Source of the DNA: Trichoplax sp. H2
Taxonomy: Eukaryota; Placozoa; Uniplacotomia; Trichoplacea
DNA: 64,000 nucleotides
Direction: 5' to 3'
Assembly: GCA_003344405.1 (NCBI GenBank)
Contig: NOWV01000194.1
Coordinates: forward strand, 1-64,000
Shown here: positions 37,301 to 48,511 of the stretch, one piece after another
Layout: every line of letters starts with the position of its first letter
Position numbering within the stretch: the first letter of the stretch is position 1
Translations under genes and position numbers: made by a program
Notes under the pieces: model-generated
Told to the model about the DNA's origin: nothing
The model's input: only the letters and a program-made list of their open reading frames with translations
The model's database searches: none

Positions 37301-39826
37301 ACGATCATTTTCCACGGTTCCAATCGGCAATTACTGACGATCGAAAGGCAGAATCGGCATGTTTTTAGTATTTGTTTTTATTGTTGTCGTCCTCCATGTC
37401 GACATGTCGACATGGAGATGGCGATAAAATAGCGATCTAAACTCGAATGCACAATCGTTGAACAAGTAATTCTATCCTCGTAAATTAGGGTGAATAGGGC
37501 GTCTAAAAGCAATGCTTTTGGAAAGGAGTAGGGTGGACAAGGTCAAGATCTCACTCAAGGCTTACTAGGGACAAGATGGAAACTACAATATTGTCTAGTT
37601 CAATCCTATTCCCGTTTCAGCCGGCAGTAAGGGATTATTGATTGCAGGCGGGATTTTTTTAGCCATTTTTAAATCATGACCATTCTTGGCGCAATACACG
37701 TAGAAAAATAGAGCAATCTAGAATTCTAGATGCCTTTATCAATCCTCGTCGAGTAGAATAACTCCCTTTCCTTTCAGAATCCTTGTCCAATGGAACCGTA
37801 AAAGAAGACCCCCACCCGGTCAAGGTTATTCGAAAAACATGAGTAGAAAGGAGAATCCATTTTGTACGCGTAGTTTAATCCGATGGTAGTGGGCCATGTT
37901 GATGTCAACTAGAACAATCTACCGATTGGTTTCCACGTTTACAGTAGTTTATTTTGGTTGCTAGAATCACGTCGAAAATGCACATCAATTATTCTTCTAC
38001 TTAGTAGAATCCAATCGTATAGTAAACTGTAGTATTCCTATCGAAATCAATTCTAGCAAACTATCGATCGCCGACTAGACATTCATGAATAAAGAGAAGT
38101 CTTGCTGGCAACTGGAACCTTGTACAATCCAATCAGTATAAGAGTATCGTCGTCTTCAAGTTGAAAATTCATTCAACCTGCCAATTCATTGCAGGCTAGA
38201 CATGAAAAAAACAGTAAGAAAATATGGCTGCAAACTGCAACCTTGTCCAACTTTTAATCCAGTCGTACAGTACAGTATAGTAGACTGGTTGAAAATCAAC
38301 TGGAGCTCATCGATTGCAGGTTCGATATTAAAGAAAAAACATTGCTCCCAACGGTAACCTTGAATTGTAGAATATACCCGTATAGTATTCAAGTTGAAAT
38401 CAACAGCTTTATCGATTGCAGGCTAAACTGCTTTCATGTGTATGTTTGTGGTACTACATATGGAAAAGGTTGATTCAAATGCATCTTTCATTTCGTCGAG
38501 TAGATCAAGTCCTTTGAAAGGTAAATAAATAAGCCTCTTTTGCAATAAAGAATGAACATTGTCAAGAACTTGTTCGCATTTGGATCTGAACGATATCGTA
38601 ATTCAGTTGGAATCATGATCGATGGCAGAATAGAATTGCGTTGAAAAGACATCATGTTATGCCAAGTACGCATAGCAAATGGAGTTGAAGATTGATTTCA
38701 GAAGAGTTCTTTGACTGATCATGTCCAAAGTTGGAAGGTATTCGTCTACATTAATAAGGGGGTGTTAGAAAGTAATCTACAGTGATCTAATGAACATGGT
38801 CAAGACCGTTGTTGCCGTTGTTAGGAAATAGAGACGGAAACGACCATTTCGACTAGTTTAATGGCATTATCGTGGGTAGTATTGAAGTTGGAAATCAATC
38901 ATCGGCTCTCGATGGAGATTGGACATGTTTTGGAGTGTTTATTTTGGGGGAGCGATGGGAATCCCTGTAAGCCCTGCTAGGATAGATGTCTACCGGCTCA
39001 GGGTTGGCGTAAATCCAAGACAAGAAGTTATCCCGATCGCCATAAGCACGAGCGGAATCTTATGACAATGATGGATCGATTTCTACTACTCCATCATGGC
39101 AATAAAACTTGTCTTGATTAAGAAAGCTATGGCCTAGACAAGATCATGGATGGCATTTTCCATTCGATCGCAATGATCAAGCAGCAAGAAGGACGCGATC
39201 GGGTTGATCATCATCGCTCAAGTAGGGGAATTCAGCGACGATGACGATGCATTTCAATCATCAGGGATCAATAAACTCTATCCAAGGAAATCATCATCAT
39301 TCGTTGTCGATCCATTGCTTAAGATCGATAGAAATGGATGGAAATGATTGAAATGTTATGTCCAAAAGGATTGCTGATAGAAAAATAATAACAATACTAT
39401 GTTGGCAATCCGAGCCATGTTGATGATGGCTGCATGATACTGCAAGTCTGCTCGATTGCTGTCAAAGAGTAGTGCATCAAGTTTGCATCATGATAGATCG
39501 ACTTGGTCATACTTCAAGTCTACCTATGGCATAAATCCATCTTGGCCACTCGATGCAAACTATGCCAATCTTGATGTAAGCGAACAAGAAATGGATAACT
39601 TTGCATCAAGCTTTGGCCATTAGCAGTCGGATTGGACGTATGACTCAGCTGTCCAATCATGTCGCTAGTCTAACGTCATGACTGAACAGGCTGAATGCGA
39701 GCAAACCCTATTCAAATGTCTAGCCGACTAGACGCTAACTTTCCGTCTTACCTCAGTGTCTGATTCATCCAACAGCTCGTCGCTTTCGTTACTGTCTTCT
39801 CCAGAATTTGATTCTACATTACCCAT
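16320..39826 (-). CDS. ZZEF1: ZZEF1 orthologue: ZZ-type zinc finger and EF-hand domain protein (multi-exon)
   Basis: This very large gene spans 23.5 kb in dozens of short exons with GT-AG introns. Domain order matches vertebrate ZZEF1, which is about 2,960 residues. It starts with an MGN myristoylation-type N terminus (39826), then an EF-hand region (33521-33744) and a DOC/APC10 galactose-binding-like domain (31754-32562). A first CUB-like domain (26217-26764) and two ZZ zinc fingers (about 22583-23143) follow. Downstream are an acidic serine-rich stretch with IDPLEGLPPEARDG (19347-19601), a second CUB-like domain (about 17400-18070) and the C terminus (stop 16320-16322). Vertebrate ZZEF1 ZZ fingers are histone-H3 readers; a chromatin or ubiquitin-linked role here is inference. 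The last exons (16320-16436, 16546-16617, 16715-about 16837) join in phase. Exons 2-5 (about 34388-35340) are tentative and exact boundaries of most exons were not fixed. Read outside the spliced exons, the span is full of stops, which are introns and not decay. Confidence 0.93.
17400..18070 (-). other. ZZEF1: ZZEF1 second CUB-like domain exons
   Basis: The exons read RESSHDYDNDDET, then ITERDCDILTLATSSSFQEN with RHDFSGAGPWDKIILPG, then GGDWGWKFTVVGG. This repeats the CUB-like pattern of the first module. It sits just before the C-terminal helical region, as in vertebrate ZZEF1. Confidence 0.85.
22583..23143 (-). other. ZZEF1: ZZEF1 tandem ZZ zinc fingers
   Basis: Exon 23002-23143 contains SCDGCERIVSGRRFRSLTCR followed by DLDLCTDCY, a ZZ finger with its CxxC pairs. 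A short exon near 22850 has GVRPEEHMGEYEVVEF. The next exon (about 22583-22700) has ICHSC, MCSSC and WCYGC, the second ZZ finger. Two adjacent ZZ fingers at this place in the protein match vertebrate ZZEF1. Confidence 0.88.
26217..26764 (-). other. ZZEF1: ZZEF1 first CUB-like domain exons
   Basis: The exons 26663-26764, 26499-26566 and 26217-26379 join in phase (0, 0, 2). They encode NEESNHNYENN, then CPGAHSFVVEFDERCRTE, then FDYLEF and SDSSNTDWGYKF. This is the ESxHxY...FDxRCxTE...WGYKF pattern of the intracellular CUB-like module in ZZEF1. Confidence 0.9.
31754..32562 (-). other. ZZEF1: ZZEF1 DOC/APC10-like domain exons
   Basis: Three exons carry the conserved core. 32497-32562 has CWQSDGITGTHWIR. 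32247-32393 has LSIKPDVELTELSI and DQSYMPKQVSVSAG. 31754-31832 has QINIQRC and GGCDTRIRGIKTIGY. The WQSDG...HWI and TRIRG motifs are diagnostic of DOC domains, a beta-jellyroll best known from APC/C subunit 10 and ubiquitin ligases. Confidence 0.9.
33521..33744 (-). other. ZZEF1: ZZEF1 EF-hand exons
   Basis: Two phase-0 exons (33673-33744 and 33521-33580) encode the EF-hand. The loop is DIEGQGIINSKD. Ligand positions 5 and 7 are Gln and Ile and position 12 is Asp rather than Glu, so calcium binding is doubtful. The next exons encode a segment with TTCPLTPG and SATSVPFPPLNY, matching the conserved stretch after the EF-hand in ZZEF1. Confidence 0.8.
36124..36173. repeat. Inverted repeat / hairpin in ZZEF1 intron 1
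   Basis: The arms of 19 bp (starting GCATGGA and ending CTAGAAAAA on the left) match in reverse complement with two mismatches around a short AT-rich loop. Confidence 0.65.
37392..37417. repeat. Perfect 26-bp palindrome
   Basis: The sequence is identical to its own reverse complement over 26 bp. It is built on overlapping CATGTCGACATG units, with two SalI-type GTCGAC hexamers. It is non-coding and lies inside ZZEF1 intron 1. Confidence 0.85.
39752..39826 (-). other. ZZEF1: ZZEF1 first coding exon
   Basis: It encodes 25 residues beginning MGNVESNSGEDSNESDELL and ends in GAG followed by GTAAG. The MGN start and acidic run resemble the vertebrate ZZEF1 start, and Gly2 is a plausible N-myristoylation site. 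The exon is isolated from the next probable exon by a 4.4-kb repeat-rich intron. Confidence 0.75.
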
Positions 39827-42379
39827 TGCCAATAAGATTGCTTCCTTTATCAATCAAGATGGCAAGAAATAAATTAAAACTTGGATATAACCGCTGGCCA
39901 GGGATTAATGTCCGGCAATATTCTGATTCTGTTAATCGCTGACGAAGAAGAGAGTCTATCAAGGAATGACAGTCTGTCCGTCGGTAGTAGATGGGTTGAC
40001 GGACGTTCGGACAGTGGGAAGTGTTTTCCAAGGCTGTACAGTGTCTGGTTTGGTATTACAGTGTATAGGCTTTTGTATAAGAAATGGGAGTCAACCTGGG
40101 GTATCCCATGTTAGCAGTTTCCTTCTGAGTGTGCTCAGAATACCCGTCACTTTCGACCGAGTAGTCTACCTACGGAAGCATAGCACCGTAGACTATGGCT
40201 GTCTATCAGAAGAAAGTAAATACGTCAAGAGACTATAAGCTGGAGTCTACTCTGTGTAGTAATATAGCATACAGTATTAAGGTCTGATTGCATCCAATCG
40301 TTCTAGCTGGAGCTCAATGGCGTCCTAAGCCAGACAATCGTATAATTATTATTTTTAATCGAGGCAACAGACCTCGCTGGAGTCGAGGAGAGCCTTCATA
40401 TTCTTCATTATCACGTCCATGTTTTTACTCGATCTACATGTGCTATGCAGCTTGTCAGTCTAGACTCGTATACGAGAATTTTGAGCAGCAGTAGCGTACA
40501 GCTTGTGCAATGTGCAGTGTGCAGGCCATGACAACAGAATGCTTCTTCTTCTACAAGTTTACTGCACGATGCACTAGGCAGTCTAGGCGCTAGAGCAGAA
40601 GGAAGTTACCGCAATCGCATCAAATGCATATAGATCAGTACTTACTCAGCAATTGCTTGAATTCATTGTATCAATAAGCTGATAACAAGAGTAAATTGGA
40701 GGTGATACTTGTAGCAAAATAGAGCTGCAAGCGTAGTCGAATCAATCAGTCCAAGACCTGCAAGGACAGAAGAAGCAGAAGGAAGTTGCCGCAATCGCAT
40801 CAATTGCATGTACTAGAGATCAGTACTCAGCAATCGCTTGAATGCATTGTATCAATAAGCTGACAACAAGAGTAAATTGGAGGTGATACTTGTAGCAAAA
40901 TAGAGCTGCAAGCGTAGTCTAATCAATCAGTCCAAGACCTGCAAGGACCGAAGAAGCAGAAGGAAGTTGCCGCAATCGCATCAATTGCATATACTAGAGA
41001 TCAGTACTCAGCAATCGCTTGAATGCATTGTATCAATAAGCTGATAACAAGAGTAAATTGGAGGTGATACTTGTAGCAAAATAGAGCTGCAAGCGTAGTC
41101 TAATCAATCAGTCCAAGGCCTGCAAGGACCGAAGAAGTAGAAGGAAGTTGCCGCAATCGCATTAATTGCATTAGTGTAGATCAGTACTCAGCAATTGCTT
41201 GAATTCATTGTATCAATAACCTAACAACAAGAGTAAATTGGAGGTGATACTCATTGCAAAATAGAGCTGCAAGCGTAGTCTAATCAATCAGTCCAAGACC
41301 TGCAAGGACCGAAGAAGCAGAAGGAAGTTGCCGCAATCGCATCAATTGCATTAGTGTAGATCAGTACTCAGCAATTGATTGAATTCATTGTATCAATAAC
41401 CTAACAACAAGAGTAAATTGGAGGTGATACTCATTGCAAAATAGAGCTGCAAGCGTAGTCAAATCAATCAGTCCAAGAACTGCATGGACAGAAGAAGCAG
41501 AAGGAAGTTGCCGCAATCGCATCAATTGCATATACTAGAGATCAGTACTCAACAATCGCTTGAATTCATTGTATCAATAAGCTGACAACAAGAGTAGATT
41601 AGAGGTGATACTCATTGCAAAATAGAGCTGCAAGGGTTGTCAAATCAATCAATCAATCCAAGGCCTGCAAGGACCGAGCGAGTCAGCCTAGTCATGGCTA
41701 TCCTAGTCAGCATGTAGCCGCTCTGATGCAGTACTAACTCGACTCAAGCATCTGTTGTTTTGCATGCCTACACCAAGCGTAGCATCACAATCTATCTCGT
41801 CCACACCCAATGCCGTTGTATTTCAGCTACCATAGTAAAAGCAGTATACAATCGACGTGTATATACGATGCAAGATACTCCACTACCATCAGCTGGAAAC
41901 CAAATCGATTGCCATAACGATTGTCCTATCCAATAGCGATGTCTAGCATACTTCCCCCGTACAGTAGGCACAAGTGGTTTGGGCCAATCACAAGCCTCCA
42001 TTTTATGACGTCAAGATTTGAATTTGCGACAACAATAGCCGAGGCGGCAGGAAACATCTGCTCCAAGCTGCTGTGAAGTGTCGAGTAGACTGTTCCATAC
42101 TGTTGATCGATCAACTAGGTTTAGTATAATCGCTTGGGATCGTATTTTATTCTGTATAGCGTAACGCATCGTATCGCCAAGTTGGCAGTTAAATCGTGTC
42201 GAAAACGACTCATGTTTCAGGCATTGGACTGATGTTGGTATGAGGTCCAATCGATCTGCCGCTTATTTCCTCGATTGGGCATCCATCTTGCTCGATTTAC
42301 TTTGCTAATCCAGGCCTAAACTCGTCTAAATTTGCCATTTTAACCACTGTTCTCTGTGCTAAGACAGCTTAACGCCATC
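39827..42379. promoter_or_regulatory. Divergent intergenic region between ZZEF1 and NUF2
   Basis: The two start codons face away from each other across 2.55 kb, so this must hold both promoters and both 5' UTRs. No TATA or other element could be assigned with confidence. Apart from the 180-bp array, the open frames at 39881-40494 and 41792-42250 look like chance. Confidence 0.6.
40593..41676. repeat. Six-copy 180-bp tandem repeat
   Basis: Units begin AGAAGCAGAAGGAAGTTGCC at 40593, 40771, 40952, 41133, 41313 and 41493, with spacing 178-181 bp. Internal landmarks include GATCAGTACTCAGCAAT, GGAGGTGATACT and AATAGAGCTGCAAGCGTAGTC. Copies differ by only a few percent, and copies four and five share variants (CTCATTGCAAAATAG, CCTAACAACAAG). 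That suggests local amplification of higher-order units. It is non-coding on both strands. Confidence 0.93.
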
Positions 42380-45300
42380 ATGACCACTGTAGCAGCGTCT
42401 TCGTATGCTTTTCCAATTCTCAGTGTAGCAGATATTGTCAATTTTATCAAGCAACGCTTTCCAAACATTGCCTATGTTACTGCGGATGATATCAACAAAC
42501 CTCAGGTAAGCCTCTTCTATCCCACAAAATACTACCCAATTGAAGCCAATCGATCCTAGTTAGTCGAGTAGAAAGTAGGACTGCATCCCCTAAACGCCTA
42601 GAATACATTCAAAATTAGCTCGGTTGTCCTTATCCATTCGTTTAGTAACGCGATAGCTTACGATCTTACTTCAAACTATGGCAAACTAGCGTTCGATCGA
42701 CAGTCATGACCCATTCAAATCAGCTTGGCGATGCTTGTCCAATCGATCAGTAAATCTAGTTCAGGGATCATAAACTACTGCTCCATCTAATTTATTGACT
42801 ATATAACAGCATAGAGAGATTCAAAACTAGCTTGGCTGTCCTTATCCATTCGTTTAGTAACGCGATAGCTTGCGATCTTACTTCAAACTATGGCAAACTA
42901 GCGTTCGATCGACAGTGATGACCCATTCAAATCAGCTTGGCGATGCTTGTCCAATCGATCAGTAAATCTAGTTCAGGGATCATAGACTACTGCTCCATCT
43001 AATTTATTGACTATATAACAGCATAGAGAGATTCAAAACTAGCTTGGCTGTCCTTATTCATTCGTTTAGTAACTTGATAGCTTGCGATCTTACTTCTAAC
43101 CATGGCAAAGTACCGCCCGATCGACAGTCATGACCTATTCAAATCAGCTTGGCGATGCTTGTCCAATCGATCAGTAAATCTAGTTCAGGGATCATAAACT
43201 ACTACTCCATCGGATTGATTAAGTATACAACAGCATAGAGAGATTCAAAATTAGTTTGGCTGTCCTTATCCATTCGTTTAGTAACACGATAGCTTGCGAT
43301 CTTACTTCAAACCAAGGCAAAGTACCGCTCGATCGACAGTTATGACTCATTCAAATCAGCTTGGCGATGCTTGTCCAATCGATCAGTAAATCTAGTTCAG
43401 GGATCATAAACTACTGCTCCATCCGATTGACTGATTATACAACAGCATAGAGAGATTCAAAATTAGCTTGGTTGTCCTTATTTATTCGTTTAGTAACGCG
43501 ATAGCTTACGATCTTACTTTAAAGCATGGCAAGATAGCGTTCGATCGACAGTTATGACCTATTCAAATCAGCTTAGCGATGGTTGTCCAATCGATCAGTA
43601 AATCTAGTTCAGGGATCATAAACTACTTCTCCATCGGATTGATTGAGTATACAACAGCATACAGAAATTCAAAATTAGCTTGGTTATCCTTATCCAATAC
43701 TTTAGTAACGCTAAAACTTACGATCTGACTTCAAAGCATGGAAGAATACCGCTCGATCGACAATCGTTGAATAGAGTAGACGGATTTAAATCAGCTTGAT
43801 GACTGTTGTCCAATAAATCAGTAAATCTACTTAGTGGATTATACAATACTGCTCGATGTAATTTACTTATTATACAGTGTAACTGCATAGATGATTCCAA
43901 ATTAGTTTAAAAGAATTGTCCTTATCCAATAGCTTAGTAAAGCAAGACTACATTAGAAGCCTGAAAAAATACCCCTGGATCGACAGTCATTGAAATAAGT
44001 CGACGGATCCCAATCAGCTTGACGATTGTTATCAAATCAATTAGTCAATCTAATGAATGGATTAAGTAAATCTAAGTTTTTGCTTTAAGTAAATCCAGTG
44101 AATGCATGCTATAATACTGATCATTCTACTTTACTTATTATACGAGTAGAATAAAGTAGACAAATTCATAATTAGCTTGGTTGTCCTTATCCAATACTTT
44201 AGTAACGCTAAAACTTCAGTCATTGGAAAGAGTAGACGGACTACTGGTAGAATGACCTTGATAATTTTTGTCTAAAAAATAAATCACTAAATCTAGTTAA
44301 TAGATTATAAAATACTCCCTGCTCTCGTAGACTAATGATATCGTAACATGGATAGATTGAAAATTGACTTCTTTGTCCTTATCCCATCGTTTAGTAACGC
44401 TAAAAGCTTGCTTTCTCATCACGCAATCAAGTTAGACTCGAAAAAAATAGACGCATCGAGATCGGTCTACACAGTACTGTTGGCTTATTCTTGACGTTTG
44501 CAAATTTCAACCAAGCTCAAGCATTAACAAATACCTTGCTAGAGGATTGCTCACAAACTGAACGCTATATTCTATGCATTCCATACTAGAGACCAGTATT
44601 TCGTGATACTGCAGTCTTCTATTTCTCCGCTTTCGCCATATAAAATGTTCACCCATGATACATCATGCTGTAGTTTTCTATCACCTAGTATTAAGAAAGG
44701 TTCAGAAAAAGCAACACTGTATCCCATCATTTCACCACAACTGTAGACTACCAATATTCACCAATGATACAGTTAGGATCTTGGATAGCACCTTCTACGG
44801 TCGAGAAATGCATTCATCTATTCCACTGGTGTAAACAACAAATTTAGATCAATGATATAGTAGAATCTTGTGCTCTACAGGTGCCGCTTGTAGACAAAAA
44901 AATACTTAGAAAGGGACACTGGACCTGTATTCTTTTACACGTATTCCGCCAAATGTAGAAGAGAAAATGCTATCAATGTAGACAAAAACTAGTCAGAAAC
45001 TAGACATCATGTTCTTGTATTCCGTTTTTTGTAGACAAGAAATATCAAGATATCAATGTAGACAAAAACTATTCAGAAATTATACAGCATGTTGTTGTAT
45101 TCCACTTTTATTGACAAGAAATGTCAAGATATCAATGTAGACAAAAACTATTCAGAAACTAGACATCATGTTCTTGGATTCCACTTTTGTTGACAAGAAA
45201 TGTCAAGATATCTATGTAGACAAAAACTATTCAGAAACTAGACATTATGTTCTTGTATTCCACTTTTGTAGACAAGAAATGTCAAGAAATTATATGCTGT

Positions 45301-48300
45301 ATTCATGGAAAGTTTAACAGGATTCGATGGCAATTACCAGGTGAGTTAGCTGATCTTCAACATGCTAGTCTACGACAATGCAGTCTACGAGTTCAACTGA
45401 TATTTGGACTCTTTGCAATCTCATAATTATAATTGTTGTGTAGCCACGTTTTGCGGCGTTAGAAAACTGCCAATTTGCTGATTCCATACAAGAACCTTTA
45501 TCTGTAGTGGTCTTCTCAATGGTGCTGTAAGTAGAATTATCAATGTATCCTTTTCATGCATTAGTAATAGGAAGCATCCATCCAAGACAGTGCAAGATCT
45601 TAGTTACTTGTAATGTATCAATAATCAATCATATCAATTCAGACAGAAATGGATAGTACTGTATTAATAGGAATCTAAATAATTTACTTTCAATCACGAT
45701 AAAGATCCAAAGTACTAAAAGACTCTGGTGTTAATGGTGTTAACTTGGACGATATACTTTCACCAGGTAAGTAGAAAGAACTAATAAATGAGTTATTAAT
45801 AATCGTAACCAGTAGGCTTAAAAATTTTAATGTACCTATGAGGTAGAATGAGAATCATGAATTAATTGTAATGATGTAGTGAAAAGTAAATTATTTAAAC
45901 TTATTAATTTGGACAACAGCTAATAGCCAGGCATGCTACCGGTAGTAATAGCCTTTGCAATACAAAATGTGCTCATACTAATAATACCAATGTAATTATG
46001 TATCTTTTACAGCAAGAAAGAAAACCATCCGCAATTTGAGGTAACTGCAATATAATTTTTCATAGAATACCGAGACATCCTTTAAAGCAGTTCATTTTCC
46101 ATTGAAATTATCCATACTCCTTGAGGTCACATTGCATTGAAATAGACTATTCCATTACTATAGCTCAATATTATTGACTGTATCCTACGTCGTATCAATA
46201 GTTTACATTAAAAATACACTTTGTATACTCTATCAAATTAGAGCAATAAATTGATTATGCCTAATTCAAGTGCAGTCTATGAATAAAATAGAACCCTAGT
46301 AACTCAATGATAAACGAAATTTTAATGATTAAACAACTTGCTTACATAATTATCCGAGTATAACGCGTAGATTGACTCTTTATCTACCTTGTATCATCAT
46401 TGCAGTGCTTTAATCAACTTTCAACGATTCGTCGATTCTCAAATACACATTTTCGAAGAAAGTGCATCAGTAGCTGTAAGTATCGATCAATATATTTTTG
46501 TAGACTTTTTCCAGATATTAAAATTGACAGCATACAGATATTAACAATCTTGCTTAAATACAGGAATCATTAAACAACCAACACCAGCAATTGCGAGTCA
46601 AAAGCCAAGAATTAGATCAAAAAATCACTAATCTAAAGTACATCTTTCTTACGAATCTCTCTTCATTCATTTAATGTCAATTGTTGCAATTATCATGTAC
46701 GATAAATCATTTCGCATTTACATCATTTCAGAGCCAAAAAGGCCATGGAGGATATAAAAATGAAAGATGTATGCCTATCGCATTTTAGCGCTCTCTATCT
46801 CGTACGACTAATTCGAAATCGCTTACAAAAGATAACTAATCATTTGGAAATATTTCAATGTACTTATTATAGCTATTACCTCAAGTTGAAAACTTAGAAA
46901 ACGAATTGAGTCAATTTGATGAGCAGCAGGTACAAAAAATAATGGATGCTATCAAAAATAATAATTTGTACAAAGACAATCTTGTCATCATATCCAAATA
47001 ACCATTAAATCAATTAATTGAACGGATTTATATCGTTGTTATTCCTGTACTGATTGCATTGGTCGTTGCTTTTAATGACAGCAAAATCTCAACCAGGAAA
47101 TGAGCAACCTAAAAATCAAGACTTCAGAAAATGAAAATCATTTGGTAACTCCTTTAATTAGACAATTTTTATTATAATTCAACAGAAAAAAGTGAAATTG
47201 ATGGCAAATAATGTTGTATTCATCTTACAGATAAAATTCAGAAAAAACAAAGCAGAATTGGACAAAAATGTAGAGAAACTTAATCAGCGAATTGTTGCTT
47301 CTCCAGAAAGATTGCAAAGCGTAAGTTTTTTAGTGCAGAACCAAATTATTCCAATTTAACTCTAAATTATCATTACTATTTAGATAGATAGAATAAATTG
47401 TTATTCTTTCATTTCATGTTTTATTAATATTAGACTTTAGCCAGCTTGACAACACGCATAGATGACTGTAGAAAAGAAATAGAAGATAAACGAATCAAAA
47501 ATGAAGAGAATGTTGAAAAAATTAATAAATTGTCTGACTGCACAGAGGTACACGAACAGAGTTTGTAATGTAATTTCTTTTGAAATGCGCCTTTTGACTG
47601 TCATTTTCAACATAGGCATGCGATGAACTAACTACCTTATGTAAAAGTACACTTACCGAAATGGATCGATACCGGTAACAAGAGCCGTTAAATAATAATT
47701 TATATCGCATTATCACTTGAAAAGTAATTGTAATCCTACTTTACACTGCCATAGCGAGAATGTCCGAGAGTATGAGGCAGTCGTTGATTTACGAATAGAA
47801 AAGACTGAAGCATTGCGTGAACTAAATCTCAACGTCCAGGTAGTACACTATTTAGAAAAAGTGACTCAATAGTATATAATTCATGATAAATGTATTTATG
47901 TATACATATGTAATTTGAAACATTCAACAATTTTTTTTCTTACAGAATTTAGAACGAGAATTGCAATCAAAACGAGACACACTGGCTACTGTAAGATCGC
48001 AAAACAAAACTAAATTAAACCAAGTTGAAAAATTACTCGAAGAAAAGCAAAGGTAAGTAACATGGTCTACATATCGTCCGAATTTTGTATCAGCCACTTG
48101 AGATTATCCTCTATTTCAACCATTCTAACTTGGCCAGTAATAAGTAACTTACACGTTTCATTGCAGGGAGCTTGCTGACGTTCAAAAGAAAAGGCATGAA
48201 GACAATGAACAAGCAATGGAGCTATCTCATGAAATGGATGCTATTAAAGCAGAAATTGAAAAATCGAGAAATGAGCATGCTGGTAAAATCAAGAAAGCTG

Positions 48301-48511
48301 AGGATACTTATGAACTTTTGCTACAAGAGGTAACGTTTTGAAAATGTTTGCTATTGTACAAATTTTTTCTACCAATAACGTACTATCCTTAGGCAGATAT
48401 TTTACTTACTTTTTTCTCCTGTTTACGTAGTTGGATAACTACCATCAGAAATTAGCGGAATCATGGAAAGAAGTCACCGACTCCTTGGAAATAAAACCAA
48501 CGATACCATAA
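42380..48511 (+). CDS. NUF2: NUF2: kinetochore NDC80-complex subunit (17 exons)
   Basis: NUF2 pairs with NDC80 at the outer kinetochore and helps hold spindle microtubules. Exons: 42380-42505, 45272-45340, 45444-45526, 45705-45766, 46013-46040, 46406-46475, 46564-46637, 46732-46768, 46873-46929, 47082-47144, 47231-47320, 47434-47547, 47616-47674, 47755-47839, 47946-48052, 48167-48329, 48431-48511. All join in phase to 455 residues (human 464). Residues 1 to about 140 form the calponin-homology-like head: FPILSVADIVNFIKQRFP at the start, KLYAVFMESLTG, SKVLKDSGVNGVNLDDIL, ALINFQRFVD. The rest is coiled coil, including QRIVASPERLQS, close to the human IVDSPEKL. One exon is only 28 bp. The exon 2 acceptor could also be 15 bp further in, giving 450 residues. 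Intron 1 is 2.8 kb and almost all tandem repeat. Confidence 0.95.
42608..44410. repeat. 212-bp tandem array in NUF2 intron 1
   Basis: The phrase TTCAAAATTAGCTTGG recurs at 42608, 42820, 43032, 43244, 43456 and 43668, exactly 212 bp apart. Degenerate copies follow at 43895, 44165 and about 44357 with longer spacing. Each unit contains CGATCGACAGT and CCAATCGATCAGTAAATC. The left copies are nearly identical and the right ones increasingly decayed, a gradient expected when amplification is recent at one end. Confidence 0.93.
44891..45288. repeat. 79-80-bp tandem array ending in NUF2 exon 2
   Basis: ATCAATGTAGACAAAAACTA recurs at 44972, 45052, 45131 and (with one change) 45210, with a more decayed copy from about 44891. 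Every unit ends GTAGACAAGAAATGTCAAG or a close variant. In the last unit this contains the 3' splice site and first codons of NUF2 exon 2. Confidence 0.92.

Larger units (their letters stand above)
35480..39740. repeat. ZZEF1 intron 1 filled with decayed tandem repeats
   Basis: No convincing exon is seen. At least three repeat families follow one another. 35690-36290 has degenerate units sharing GGCCCCAATCA and GATGGACACAGTCCA. 36500-37020 has about 3.5 copies of a 150-165-bp unit sharing ATCATTTCTACT and GGAATGATCAGAATAT. About 38100-38420 has three copies of a roughly 120-bp unit sharing AACCTTGTCCAA and CGATTGCAGGCT. By eye the GC content is higher than in the surrounding coding region. 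Short open frames here do not resemble proteins. Confidence 0.7.

Noticed and set aside
39881-40494. Overlapping open frames in the ZZEF1/NUF2 gap
   Set aside because: Higher GC content makes chance frames longer here; no motif, start context or splice partners.
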